DNA from: Planotetraspora mira
GTDB lineage: Bacteria > Actinomycetota > Actinomycetes > Streptosporangiales > Streptosporangiaceae
Direction: 5' to 3'
DNA length: 64,000 nt
Assembly (NCBI RefSeq): GCF_016863275.1
Contig: NZ_BOOO01000037.1
Span: forward strand, 1-64,000
Within the stretch, counting starts at the first letter, position 1, and every line of letters begins with the position of its first letter. This document shows positions 19,597 through 28,386 of this stretch, piece after piece. Under the pieces are notes generated by a model. It made no database searches, had not been told where the DNA came from, and was given only the letters and a program-made list of their open reading frames with translations. The position numbers were made by a program, and so were the translations under genes.

Positions 19597-19707
19597 GCAG
19601 AGGCTTCAAAGGCTATGCCGTGCCTGACGTCGTCGTCGTCGACACGTCGCATAGCTGATCACCGTCAGCTGGTGCGGGATCCGAGGCAACAACTGAGGGT
19701 CGATTGA

Positions 19708-21051
19708 TCAGGCCCAGATTTTTGCTTCCCTGGCAAAGCACGGCCATGGCCGGGTGCCGAAAGGGAACTCGCCACTGAGCGTCGCGGCGACCTGCCGACT
19801 CCAGGTGCGTAGATCGATCAGCTCTAGCATCAGCTCCGCGATCGCAGCGAAGTTCAGCGACGTCGACCAGAGCCGATTGCCAGACCGTGCGGCGACGCGC
19901 AACAACGGCTTCGAAGGGTTCTCCGTGCCGTCGAGGCGCTGCAACCAGGAAGCCTGGACACCGGCCTTGGCCAGCGCGTCGATAATCTTGTGCGGGTTCA
20001 TACAGACGGCGAAGAACATGCCGTCGGCGATGAGGCTTGCGGCGACCTCGGCTGCGATCGGGTAAATCGCCCAGGGCGGGCGCACGAGGGTACGGCCGGC
20101 CTGGTCAATGCTCAGCAGAGTCAGCGTGTGCCCAGGGTCGTCGGCGCCGATGCGGCGGCGGACCCGGTCGAGTTCGGCGCTGAACCGGGCGCTGAACTGT
20201 TCGGCGGTGTACGTTCCGGCGGCGGTGAACTGACTGGCCGCCACGACCGCGCGTCCGGACGAGACAACGCCACCGGCGATCCCCGACCGCGCATGTGCCA
20301 AGCCGAGGACGACACGCAGACCCGCCAGGTCGGTGCGGTAGTCGATGGTGGTGCGTACCGGTACGTGACCGCTGGGCAACTCGCCCGCCTCGTCGGCGAG
20401 GACCTGCGACGTGTCGGCCAGCAGCCGCTCCTGGGCCGGCACCCGGTACCGCTGGTTGGTTTTGATCTCGCGGAGCCAGGCCCGGCCGTCACAGTGGAAG
20501 ACGGTGACGTCGCCAACACGGATCACATTAGTCAGGTCGTGGTGCAGCACGAACTCACGGTTCTCGCGCCAGGCCGTCTCAATGACCTCCAGCTCTGCGG
20601 CTAGGCCTGCCTTGCCGTACATCGGGCCGGGGGCGTCGGCGCGCGACAGCGCCACGATGATGTTGCGCTGGTAACCGAAGACTTTCCAGGCAAGTGCGTC
20701 TGCGATCGACTTGAGCTGGCGCCAGATCCGCTCGTAGACGTCACTTTCAAATACCCAGGACTCTAGGTCGGTGCGGTCGTAGCCAGTGCCGAGCTCGGGC
20801 GCGTCGGCTGTGAGCGTGTGATGCTTACCCAGTCGTTTGATCTGCTGGCTGATCCTGGCACGGTGTTTCTCGGTGTCGAGGACCATGCTGCGGAGCCGGT
20901 CCTGGAAGTGGTACATATCCTCAGCCGAGCGGCAAGCGCGTAAGGCCCTGATCAGATCGATCAAGGCGCGCAGGGTCTGCTGGTGCGCCGGATGCGTCAG
21001 GATGGCGTCGATCTGTTCGCCGTCCGCACGATCCATCAACGTGGCGCGCAC
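19708..21051 (-). CDS. Unrecognised 447-residue protein with possible PD-(D/E)XK core
   Basis: No family recognised. The N-terminal 130 residues are helical and charged. The centre contains VGDVTVF (Asp181) followed by WLREIKTNQ (Glu196, Lys198), a D-x14-E-x-K spacing like the PD-(D/E)XK nuclease active site. The C-terminal half is a mixed domain of hydrophobic strands without membrane segments. It is convergent with the Mrr-like gene and inside the interval bounded by the 136-base direct repeats, so it probably travelled with the caspase-helicase pair. Start could be Met1 or the Met six residues later. A nuclease or decoy role is inference only. Confidence 0.7.
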   Translation of the reverse strand: MRATLMDRADGEQIDAILTHPAHQQTLRALIDLIRALRACRSAEDMYHFQDRLRSMVLDTEKHRARISQQIKRLGKHHTLTADAPELGTGYDRTDLESWVFESDVYERIWRQLKSIADALAWKVFGYQRNIIVALSRADAPGPMYGKAGLAAELEVIETAWRENREFVLHHDLTNVIRVGDVTVFHCDGRAWLREIKTNQRYRVPAQERLLADTSQVLADEAGELPSGHVPVRTTIDYRTDLAGLRVVLGLAHARSGIAGGVVSSGRAVVAASQFTAAGTYTAEQFSARFSAELDRVRRRIGADDPGHTLTLLSIDQAGRTLVRPPWAIYPIAAEVAASLIADGMFFAVCMNPHKIIDALAKAGVQASWLQRLDGTENPSKPLLRVAARSGNRLWSTSLNFAAIAELMLELIDLRTWSRQVAATLSGEFPFGTRPWPCFAREAKIWA

Positions 21052-21327
21052 TGTATCTCCTGCACTGACGACCGGATGGGATTCCCATCCTCGATGTTGC
21101 TCACCGTATCGGCAAACGAGTCGCCGCTGCCGAGCCGCCGTCGACAGCGTGCTGTGCCGTCGAGCGTCCGGCGGCGCACTGCACCTCGGCGGCTACCTCG
21201 TCGACGGCTAGGAGAGCGTCCGTCGGCGACGGCCAGGCGGTTGGCGACCGTCGCGTTGCGGTATGCCCGATCCCTTCGCTGCTCTCGATTCCTGCACCCT
21301 TGGTCGGGGCGCCGCGACGGGCACACA

Positions 21328-21464
21328 ACGGCATCCCGATCGTCACCCCAGACTCGTTCGCACGCATGATCACCCAACAAGGACGAACTAGTCCCAGGTC
21401 GAAGTAACAGCTGGAGGCTCCCCCCGTCCGCACGCTGGACGGGACTCCCCTGGCGCGGACGCGC
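21328..21464 (+). repeat. Direct repeat, copy 2 (orphan 3' end of exonuclease gene)
   Basis: The 137-base copy encodes the last residues of the exonuclease (GIPIVTPDSFARMITQ and on to the stop) without the rest of the gene, then the same trailer. The trailer carries a clean hairpin (CCCGTCC, 7-base loop, GGACGGG at about 21424-21444). It ends 36 bases before the RusA-like gene's chosen start. This is what would be left if a 5.9-kb unit had inserted at, or recombined across, the exonuclease 3' end. Confidence 0.9.
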
Positions 21465-21499
21465 ATGATCGTGCTCGTATGCCTGTCGGGAGGGCAATG

Positions 21500-22972
21500 A
21501 TGAAGTCCTGGTGGAACCTGCCCGACGACTTTTGGGTGATCCAGCGCAACGTCCGCTGGCAGCGCACGTTGCGCATGAGGATCGAAGGCGAGCCCGAACA
21601 GAAGGGACTGAGAGGGAGCAGGTCAGCCCTCGCGTTCCAGCAGCAAGTGGTTGAACAGATGATGGCCCTGAGCCGACGTCCCTTCACTGGGCCCGTCGCG
21701 CTGGATCTGCACTTCACCAGCAGGCGGAAGAACCCGCCCGCGATCCACAACGTCGCTAAGCACGTTCTCGATCTGCTGGATGACGCCGACCCGGCCGGCC
21801 GGCCACGCCGGCGGAGCGTCCTCTACAGGGACGACCGGCAGGTCAAGTTCTTGTACGTCGGCCTGGATCAGGCATGGAACCAAGAGGCGACCCGGGCCAA
21901 GCTCCCGTCATCCCTCCTTTCAGGCCCCTGGGACTCCATCGCCCCGCTCTCCGACGACGGAGAGCGCACCGACGTAGGGTCCCGCCCCATAACGGCCGAT
22001 CTCCCTGCAGACCAGGATGGTTCGCGCCGCAGGGTCGCCGCTTCTGTGGTCCGCCACGGTCACACATATCTCATCGCCCGCCCGGGTCGGGACGTTGCCG
22101 CCGACCTCACCATCGCCAACAGGCTCAGGCGTGACGATGAGAACGAGGACGACGAGTCCAGCCCCTTCTGGTCTCCCAATCTGCCCGACGACGTCGAGGA
22201 AGAAGAATGGGGCAGCGTACCGGGAGGCTCCACGAACGCACCCCTATGGGGGTACATCGAACGGTCGAGCCGCTTCTATCGCCTCGCCGACCTCCAGAAG
22301 GCGGTGCTTCGCCAGATCGACGCGTCCCTCGCCCTCGGACTATGCATGTACCTGGACGGCGTCACCCGGGCACTGCCCACGAATGTGCCAGAGACGCACC
22401 GGAGCATCTCCGAAGAGCACCTCCGTGACGCGCGGACCATGAGCCGACGTCAACTGCTTGGACACCCTCTGACGCTTTCGCTGCCCGGGCTGCCTCGCAA
22501 CAGCCGCGAAGGGAAGGAGTTCGAGAACGCGCTGCGCCGTCGGATGGAGGAGTTCAAGGAGCATCGCCCGCTGTTCGACCTCCTGCTTGTCCCGGTTAAG
22601 GTGACGTTCCTCGTCGTTCCTCCTGAGCAGGGCAAGGACCTGGACAACATCGCCTTGACGGTCCTGCCGATCGTGCATGAGGTACTCAAACCGCACGTCG
22701 AGCCTCACCTGCTGGCACCTACTCATCCCGACGGGCCTCCGCCATGGCGGGCGGAAGCGATGCGTCGACTGCGATCCCTCAACGTGAACAGCGTCACCGC
22801 GTACCAGGTGATTGAGCTGCCGCGGACCTCGCAGGACCCCCCGGAAGGCGTACTCCGTTTCGCGCTCGGCGCGGACTCGCGCCGCAGCTGGTGGGACCAG
22901 GTCGCCGACCACGTGGACAAGCGAATTGCCGACGCAGATGACCTGCATGACCGTGACCTCGGACACTGGTAG
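21500..22972 (+). CDS. Protein with two RusA-like Holliday-junction-resolvase halves
   Basis: I choose the ATG at 21500 because GGGAGG lies at 21488-21493; in-frame ATGs at 21479 and 21497 are alternatives. In the 490-residue product, residues 64-125 look like RusA (GPVALDLHF, NVAKHVLDLL, LYRDDRQV) but the usual DxDN reads AIHN. Residues 362-400 repeat the pattern (VPVKVTFLVVP, GKDLDNIALTVL) with DLDN intact (380-383) but without the usual Lys. Between them is an acidic linker and an unknown domain. RusA enzymes are dimers that cut Holliday junctions; a fused pair with split active-site residues would be unusual. The family call is by pattern only. Confidence 0.6.
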   Translation: MKSWWNLPDDFWVIQRNVRWQRTLRMRIEGEPEQKGLRGSRSALAFQQQVVEQMMALSRRPFTGPVALDLHFTSRRKNPPAIHNVAKHVLDLLDDADPAGRPRRRSVLYRDDRQVKFLYVGLDQAWNQEATRAKLPSSLLSGPWDSIAPLSDDGERTDVGSRPITADLPADQDGSRRRVAASVVRHGHTYLIARPGRDVAADLTIANRLRRDDENEDDESSPFWSPNLPDDVEEEEWGSVPGGSTNAPLWGYIERSSRFYRLADLQKAVLRQIDASLALGLCMYLDGVTRALPTNVPETHRSISEEHLRDARTMSRRQLLGHPLTLSLPGLPRNSREGKEFENALRRRMEEFKEHRPLFDLLLVPVKVTFLVVPPEQGKDLDNIALTVLPIVHEVLKPHVEPHLLAPTHPDGPPPWRAEAMRRLRSLNVNSVTAYQVIELPRTSQDPPEGVLRFALGADSRRSWWDQVADHVDKRIADADDLHDRDLGHW

Positions 22973-23101
22973 TCAGCGGGCTCAGGGAAGAGTCAACCAG
23001 CCATCGCCTATGGGGGGCACTGGGCGGGCCGGCCTCCCCGCAGCCGAGCAAGCGGCGGTACTCATCACTGTTCATGGCCACAACGTGCGGATCGTCAGGC
23101 G

Positions 23102-23498
23102 GCGACGGTGTCGTCCTGAAGGTTGTAGGTGAGCGTCTGGCGAGCCCTGTGTGCCGCCGTCGTCCGAGTTGCTGAACCGCCGTTTCCAGCGCTTGAAACT
23201 GGCCGACGAGAATCATGTGCGACTGGGCGCGATTGACAAGGGTGTAGAGAAGTCTGCGCCGAAGCATGATTCCGCCGAAGTCGACAACCAGCGGTGCCAC
23301 GACGAAGGGGTACTCGCTGCCTTGGGAACGGTGCACGCTGATGGCGTACGCATGCGTGAGGTCGTCGAGTTCGTCGAAGTCGTAGGTCGCCGAGGCTCCG
23401 TCATCGATGATGATCTCCAGCCGCCGATCTTCCGAAAGGACTGCGGTGACCGTACCGGTTGGAGGACGAGGGCGATCGCCGAGTGCGTGCACGAACTC
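23102..23498 (-). pseudogene. C-terminal remnant of a RecD/UvrD-like helicase
   Basis: The minus strand encodes a recognisable superfamily 1 helicase C-terminus. AYAISVHRSQGSEYPFV (motif V/VI region of UvrD_C_2) is followed by RRRLLYTLVNRAQSHMILVG, as in RecD2 and TraA-like helicases. Everything upstream, including Walker A, is missing, and the reading frame is disturbed near the end. It is a relic of a larger helicase gene between the RusA-like gene and the recombinase. Confidence 0.6.
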
Positions 23499-23679
23499 CC
23501 GGACGGGTCGTTCGCCTGCTGGCTATCGATTCATGGAAGATCGTGGTCAGCTCTTTCAGCCCGACGAGACGCGGCGCCACGGTCAGCAGGCGCCCGCCCG
23601 TCGGAGGTGAGCGGTTCGACCATCCCGTCGCTACGGAATGGCCAGCCAGTCCGCAGTGGTGCTAGCCACTACGGGGCGT

Positions 23680-24825
23680 TTACTGCGCGAGATCGCCATC
23701 GTGTGTGGCGACGAAGGAGACCAAGCGAGTCGCGGGGTGCCGGTCTAGGGAATACCGGGCTCGGTCGTAGGCGCGGGTGGTGCGGGGGTCGGCGTGGCCC
23801 ATCGCGTCCTGAACGTCGCGCAGGGCAGCACCGGCGTCCAGCGACAGCGTGGCGAACGAGTGCCGCAGCGAGTGCGGGGTGAGCTCGGACCATGACGGAA
23901 TGCCCGCCTGGCGGGCGATCCGGCGAATGAGCTTGGTGATCGCCCACCGGTCGAGGCGCCGGCCGCCGTGGTGCGGACCGGTCGGGCCCGTGACGAACAG
24001 CGGCCCGGCCAGTTGCTCGGTAGAAACGCCGGAGTTGGTGGCGCGGTCGGACAGGTAGCGGTCCAGCGCGTCCGCAATGGGCGGGGCGAGCGGGAGGGCC
24101 TGGCGCTTGCCGCCCTTGCGGGTCACGGTGAGGGTCCGCCAGCCGCGGTTGTGGCCCAGGTCGGCGGCATCGGCGTTGCAGACCTCGGAGACGCGGACGC
24201 CTTCGGTGAGCATGATGCCGAGCAGCGCGGCGGTGCGCAGCCGTACCGGCTGGTCGTCGGCCGCGGCCGCGGCGAGGAACCGGCCCGCCTCATCACGGGA
24301 CAGGCTGACCGTGCGGGAGGCGTCGCGGTCCACTTTGGGCCGGTCGACCGCGGCGACCGGGTTGCGATCGCACGCCTCGTTGCTGATCAGGTAGCGGTAC
24401 CAGGAGGACACTGCCGACAGCTTGCGGGCTGCGGTGCTGGCGGCGTACTCGGCGGCCAGGTCGGTCTTGTACAGGTCGACGTCGGCGCGGCGCACCGCCA
24501 GCGGGTTCAGCCGGCGCGCGGCACACCACGACAGCCAGCTGGTCAGGTCGGTGTGGTAGGCGGTGGCGGTGGCTGGGGACGGCCGGGACTCCAGCCAGAT
24601 CGCGGTCAATCGGTGGACGCCGTAAGGGTCGGCGAGGTCCACCTCGCCCAGTGCGGGCAGGGCGGCGACCGCATCGGCGATCGATGCACGGCGCAGCTCG
24701 AGCAGCTGCTGCACGGGCGCGGCGTCTTTCCTGGCGGGCACGCCGCGGACAGTTGCGGGTAGCACCGCTCCCCCGGCGTCGGATGTCACCGGCTCGGGTG
24801 TCCCGCCCGCGGGTGTGTCCGTCAT
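23680..24825 (-). CDS. Tyrosine recombinase/integrase
   Basis: The 381-residue protein has the N-terminal SAM-like core-binding domain (about 65-155, TATAYHTDLTSWLSW) and a C-terminal catalytic domain. The first Arg lies in TEGVRVSEV, the HxxR box in TPHSLRHSFATL, the second His in MGHADPRTTRAYD, and the nucleophilic Tyr in ARYSLDRHP or just before it. All catalytic residues are present, so it should be active. It is divergent from a zinc-binding coiled-coil gene with inverted repeats between, which looks like a maintenance or integration unit of a plasmid or integrative element. Confidence 0.92.
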   Translation of the reverse strand: MTDTPAGGTPEPVTSDAGGAVLPATVRGVPARKDAAPVQQLLELRRASIADAVAALPALGEVDLADPYGVHRLTAIWLESRPSPATATAYHTDLTSWLSWCAARRLNPLAVRRADVDLYKTDLAAEYAASTAARKLSAVSSWYRYLISNEACDRNPVAAVDRPKVDRDASRTVSLSRDEAGRFLAAAAADDQPVRLRTAALLGIMLTEGVRVSEVCNADAADLGHNRGWRTLTVTRKGGKRQALPLAPPIADALDRYLSDRATNSGVSTEQLAGPLFVTGPTGPHHGGRRLDRWAITKLIRRIARQAGIPSWSELTPHSLRHSFATLSLDAGAALRDVQDAMGHADPRTTRAYDRARYSLDRHPATRLVSFVATHDGDLAQ

Positions 24826-24861
24826 CGATCCTCCCCACGATCGCGCGATCTCGACCGTACA

Positions 24862-24951
24862 CCATAACCGTGATTATGGGGCACGAAGACTGGAGCTTGA
24901 TTTCGCGTTGAGCTCTCGCGAAAAGCTATTTCACAGAAGACTCGCGAAATC
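24862..24951. promoter_or_regulatory. Cluster of inverted repeats between recombinase and coiled-coil genes
   Basis: The 143-base divergent spacer holds nested dyads. CCATAA (24862-24867) pairs with TTATGG (24874-24879). TTTCGCG (24901-24907) pairs with CGCGAAA (24917-24923). GATTTCGCG (24899-24907) also pairs with CGCGAAATC (24943-24951), so the TCGCGAAA unit occurs three times. Such repeats are typical of operators or partition sites bound by a neighbouring DNA-binding protein; the coiled-coil protein or the recombinase is the likely ligand. Confidence 0.6.
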
Positions 24952-24968
24952 ACTGCTACGGTCTGAGA

Positions 24969-26129
24969 GTGTCCGATGATCCGCCGAACGCCGAACTGCG
25001 CGGTCCATCAACCGCTCCCGCCGCGGCGGACCCCGAGCCCGAACCGGTCTGCGCGTTCTGCGGCGGCCCCATGCCGCAGCCGGCGCTCGATGAGCACGGT
25101 CAGCGCAAGGCCGGGCGGCCGGCGCGGTTCTGCCGCAAAGCATGTGCCGACGCCGCGTCCCGGGCGCGTCGCCAGCGACAGACCGCCACCATCTCCGCCC
25201 ATCTCGCCGCGGTCACCCAGCTGAGCGACACTGCCCGCCCGGGCCTCAGCGAGCTCACCGCGGTGCTCGCCGAGCTGACCCAGCAGTTGGAGCAGGCGCA
25301 AAGCGGTGCGCTGGCGCAGATCGAGGCCGCCGAGGAGGAAGCCGCCGAAGCCCGCAACATCGCCGAGGCCGCCGAGCAGCGGGCCACACAGGCAGAGCGA
25401 GCCCGCCGCCAGGCGCTAGCGGCCGAGCGAGCCGCCCAACAAAAACGACTCGAGGCAGAGCGGCGGCTGGAGCATGCGCGCACCGATGCCGAACGGATCC
25501 GGACCGAAGCATGGCAGCAGGTGGCCGAGCACGAAGCGGCTCGCGGCCGCGCGGAGGCTGCCCGTGATGCCGCGCTTTCCGCGCGGGCTGAACTCACCGA
25601 CCAGCGGGAAGCGGCCTACCAAACTCTTGAAGAGTTGCGTACGGCTCACGCGCTGCAGGCCGGCCAGCTCGAAACTCTGCGGCGCGCTTTTGAAGAGGCG
25701 CGCGCGGAGTACGCCACCCAAGCGAATCAACTGATGGTCGCCCAGCGTTCCCTTACCGAGGCTCGCGCCGAGAACTCGGTGCTACGTGAGCAAGCCGACG
25801 CCGCGCTGGTCCGAGCCCAAACTGCCGAGACCGCGCGGGACCAGGCGCGCGCCAGAACTGAGCGTGCCACCGCAGACAGCCGGAAAGAGATCCAGCGCCT
25901 GCGCGCCGACACCGAGCGTCAGCTGACCGTGCTCACCACAGCCCACCAGGCCGAAACAGCGGCGATCACGGCCAGAGCCGAAGACGCCCGCGAACGCGCC
26001 GAACGCGCCGAGGCGCAAGCCGACGCTGCCCAGCTGGAACGCCAGGGCCTGGCCCATCAACTCCACGACCTACGCGCCGGCCTTGGCATATCGTCGCGGC
26101 AGCCAGCGGGCCACCATAAGCCTGGGTGA
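24969..26129 (+). CDS. Zinc-motif coiled-coil protein (KfrA-like in character)
   Basis: Starting at GTG, the 386-residue protein has a short N-terminal module with two Cys pairs (CAFCGG at about 24-29 and FCRKAC at about 53-58), a likely zinc site. Then comes an almost unbroken Ala/Glu/Arg/Gln-rich coiled coil from about residue 65 to 360. Helix-turn-helix plus coiled-coil proteins of the KfrA type occur on plasmids and assist partition; here a zinc ribbon replaces the helix-turn-helix. It is divergent from the tyrosine recombinase, a pairing that suggests a shared element. No membrane segment. Exact function unknown. Confidence 0.75.
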   Translation: MSDDPPNAELRGPSTAPAAADPEPEPVCAFCGGPMPQPALDEHGQRKAGRPARFCRKACADAASRARRQRQTATISAHLAAVTQLSDTARPGLSELTAVLAELTQQLEQAQSGALAQIEAAEEEAAEARNIAEAAEQRATQAERARRQALAAERAAQQKRLEAERRLEHARTDAERIRTEAWQQVAEHEAARGRAEAARDAALSARAELTDQREAAYQTLEELRTAHALQAGQLETLRRAFEEARAEYATQANQLMVAQRSLTEARAENSVLREQADAALVRAQTAETARDQARARTERATADSRKEIQRLRADTERQLTVLTTAHQAETAAITARAEDARERAERAEAQADAAQLERQGLAHQLHDLRAGLGISSRQPAGHHKPG

Positions 26130-26558
26130 GCTCACTTCCACTTGTTTGATCCAGCACGCAGGCACTTCCTCAGCTGACTACGCTGCCCAGCAAGCCAACC
26201 AGTCCGAGCATTCCCTGGCAGTAAAAGCGACACCGGAGGCATGTCGCCAGGCCGACTCCACGGAACTCGGTGAACATCAGTCCACCGTGCCCGCCGAAAC
26301 TTCACCCGCCGATGTGGCCGCCCTGATTGCCCCCGCCGCCCACACCGACCACGGCCCACTGCACGCCCACACCGGCCACCAACGCCCGCGCCGCGCCACA
26401 TGGCACACCTCCATAGGGCGACGGCTCCGACCATGGTCGCCCGACCGCCCGCGCTCGCAACGCGCACCGAGCCGGGGCTGGGTGGCTGCCAGCTTCTTGT
26501 TCGGTGCCGCAGTCCAGGCGGCCGAGGACGGCCGCAGGGCAGGAAGGCCAGCTCAAGG
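26130..26558. other. Degenerate sequence upstream of the YibE/F remnant
   Basis: Coding-like but broken sequence. One plus frame reads a His-rich segment (HTDHGPLHAHTGH) similar in flavour to the His-rich start of YibE/F-type proteins, but it is out of frame with the homologous part at 26560 onward. I see no intact gene. Confidence 0.35.
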
Positions 26559-27184
26559 GGAGGGAGAGCATCCAACGGCGGGAACTAGCCGTGGTCGGCA
26601 CCCTGACCAGTCTCAGCCTCACCGGCCTACTCTCCGCGGTGGCCATTGACGCCGTCCATCTCAGGGGCGTCACCGACGACAGCTCGTTCCTTCTGGACAT
26701 GAGCTACAGCATCAACACCCAGGGCCTGCTGCTGGCCGGCATCATCATCGGCGCTCTTGGTGTGCTCGACGACGTCACCGTTACCCAGGCGGTCACCGTC
26801 GAGGAACTCGCCGTTGCCAACCCGGGCTACACCTTCAGACAGCTCTACCGTGCCGCCGGCCGAGTCGGCCGGGCCCACATCGCCTCGGTGATCAACACGA
26901 TCATCCTCGCCTACTCCGGAGCCGCACTGCCGTTGCTGCTGCTGTTCAGCATCGGCGACCAAGATCTGGGTGACGTCCTGCGTAACCCAGTCCTCGCCCA
27001 AGAGATCGTGCGCGCTGTTGTCGGCACGCTGGGACTCATCGCGGCCGTCCCCATCACCACCGCCCTGGCCGCTCTGGCCGCCACCCGGCGAACCCCTCCA
27101 AGCGACCCGTCCGTCTCCGCACGCCATCGAAAGCACGTGAACTCCCTTCTCGACGCGGCCGCTCATTCTCATCCAGTGCCGTGA
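26504..27184 (+). pseudogene. Truncated YibE/F-family membrane protein
   Basis: From about codon 25 the frame matches the C-terminal half of YibE/F proteins. GLLSAVAIDAVHLRGVTDD is followed by GALGVLDDVTVTQAVTVEEL and several hydrophobic helices (VINTIILAYSGAALPLLLLF, the AVVGTLGLIAAVPITTALAA segment). The family normally has about 400 residues with additional N-terminal helices; only about 205 remain. It is most likely a deletion remnant with an arbitrary start. Confidence 0.65.
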
Positions 27185-27293
27185 CAACTGCCCGCTCGTC
27201 AGACCTTCGCCCTGTGGAGCCTTTCGTGAACATGCACGCGCTGCGCTCTCCCGCCGTACCGATGACGAACCCGATGATCGGCTCGGCTTCCTA

Positions 27294-27331
27294 GTGCTGC
27301 ACCGCGTTAGTTCGTTGAGGGTGGGGTGAGT
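27294..27331 (+). repeat. Solo IS630-type left end
   Basis: Nearly 40 bases from GTGCTGCACCGCGTTAG onward are almost identical to the left end of the IS630 element at 29238 and stand in the same orientation, preceded by TA. No transposase accompanies this copy. The last codons of the TetR gene (reading LTPPSTN) lie inside it. Confidence 0.85.
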
Positions 27332-27993
27332 CTCCTGGACAGCAGCCCGAGGATCACAGTCTCGGACTGGTTGTACAGGGCTGGCGCGAAGTCGACCGTG
27401 GCGTGTCCCAGGTGCGGGTTGCTGCGGTACAGGGCGGCCACGGGCTCGGTCGGGTGGCTGACCTGCCACAGGGAGGACGCGAGCGCGCATACCGCCGTGA
27501 CCAGGGCCCGCCCGTCCGCCTCGGTCAGTGACGGCAGCGCGGCGGTGGCAGCCTGGACGAACCGGTCGACCTGATCAAGCACGATGACTTTGAACTGCTG
27601 CACGGCCTCGGCGGACACACCGCGTTCGAGGTTCATCGGCGCGTGCCCCAGCAGATCGCAGAACAGGGGCCGCTGGGTGAGCGTGTCGGCGATGGCCCGG
27701 GCCACTCGGGACGGGTCGCCGGCCGACGAGTGGATCGCCGGCACGCACGCGTCCATCCAGTCCACCCACCCCACGGTGGCGAGTTCCAGGAAGACGGCCT
27801 CGCGGGTCTCGAAGTAGCGCAGCACAGCCGACTTGTGGAATCCGATGTCGTCCGCGATGTCGCTCATTGTGACGGTGCGGACACCTTTGGCGAGCGCCAG
27901 TTTGCGTGCCGCTGCGAGCATCTCGTCCCTGCGCTGCTGCTTCTGCTCGACGCTGCGGGCGCGCTGAAAGTCGGATGTCGCCATGTTCGGCAT
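27307..27993 (-). CDS. TetR/AcrR-family regulator with IS-derived C-terminus
   Basis: The 228-residue protein has an N-terminal TetR helix-turn-helix (RDEMLAAARKLALAKG; TMSDIADDIGFHKSAVLRYFET, about residues 24-62) and a helical ligand-binding domain. Its final eight residues, RLTPPSTN, are encoded by the solo IS630 end, so the original C-terminus may have been replaced when an element inserted. It is divergent from an SDR gene (28387) across about 390 bases and probably represses it. A start at the internal MATSDFQRA is possible. Confidence 0.85.
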   Translation of the reverse strand: MPNMATSDFQRARSVEQKQQRRDEMLAAARKLALAKGVRTVTMSDIADDIGFHKSAVLRYFETREAVFLELATVGWVDWMDACVPAIHSSAGDPSRVARAIADTLTQRPLFCDLLGHAPMNLERGVSAEAVQQFKVIVLDQVDRFVQAATAALPSLTEADGRALVTAVCALASSLWQVSHPTEPVAALYRSNPHLGHATVDFAPALYNQSETVILGLLSRRLTPPSTN

Positions 27994-28386
27994 TTTAGCA
28001 ACGACGTTGCGTAATTAACACAACACGGTTGTGGTGTATTTGGGGTGCGTTCGCCCTGGAGGCGGGCCGCGAGGTCGTCGCGCCACCGCGACAGCGCCGC
28101 GACTGGACGGGTTTGCGGACCCCCTGGAGTGGCCCCTGCTGAGGAGTTGGGGCTCGATGTCGTTGTGCCGGAGGTCCTCGATGATGGTCCGCGGCGCGGC
28201 AGCCGAGGCCGCAATCGGCCGGGGTCTTCGCCTCCGGCTCGACGCGGAGCCGGGGGGTGAACATGAAGTGCGGGGTGTGGGCTTCGGGCGACCGGGCCCC
28301 CGCGGGGGCGTTGGAGGCCGCACTCATGATCCAAAAAATAACACACCCGGGTTGCACTAATTGCGAAACCATGTTTTGCTATTCAT
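27994..28386. other. Divergent spacer between TetR and SDR genes, with possible gene remnant
   Basis: About 390 bases. Minus-strand frames in 28015-28372 have high codon-like GC but switch frame and match no family I know (one reads TIIEDLRHNDIEPQ). The AT-rich stretch near 28325-28345 and the ACGACGTTGCGTAATTAACA segment near 28000 probably hold the two promoters and the TetR operator. Confidence 0.4.

Noticed and set aside
25100-25597. Ser/Ala-rich minus-strand frame
   Set aside because: It is the complement of the Ala/Glu-rich coiled coil and has no independent support.
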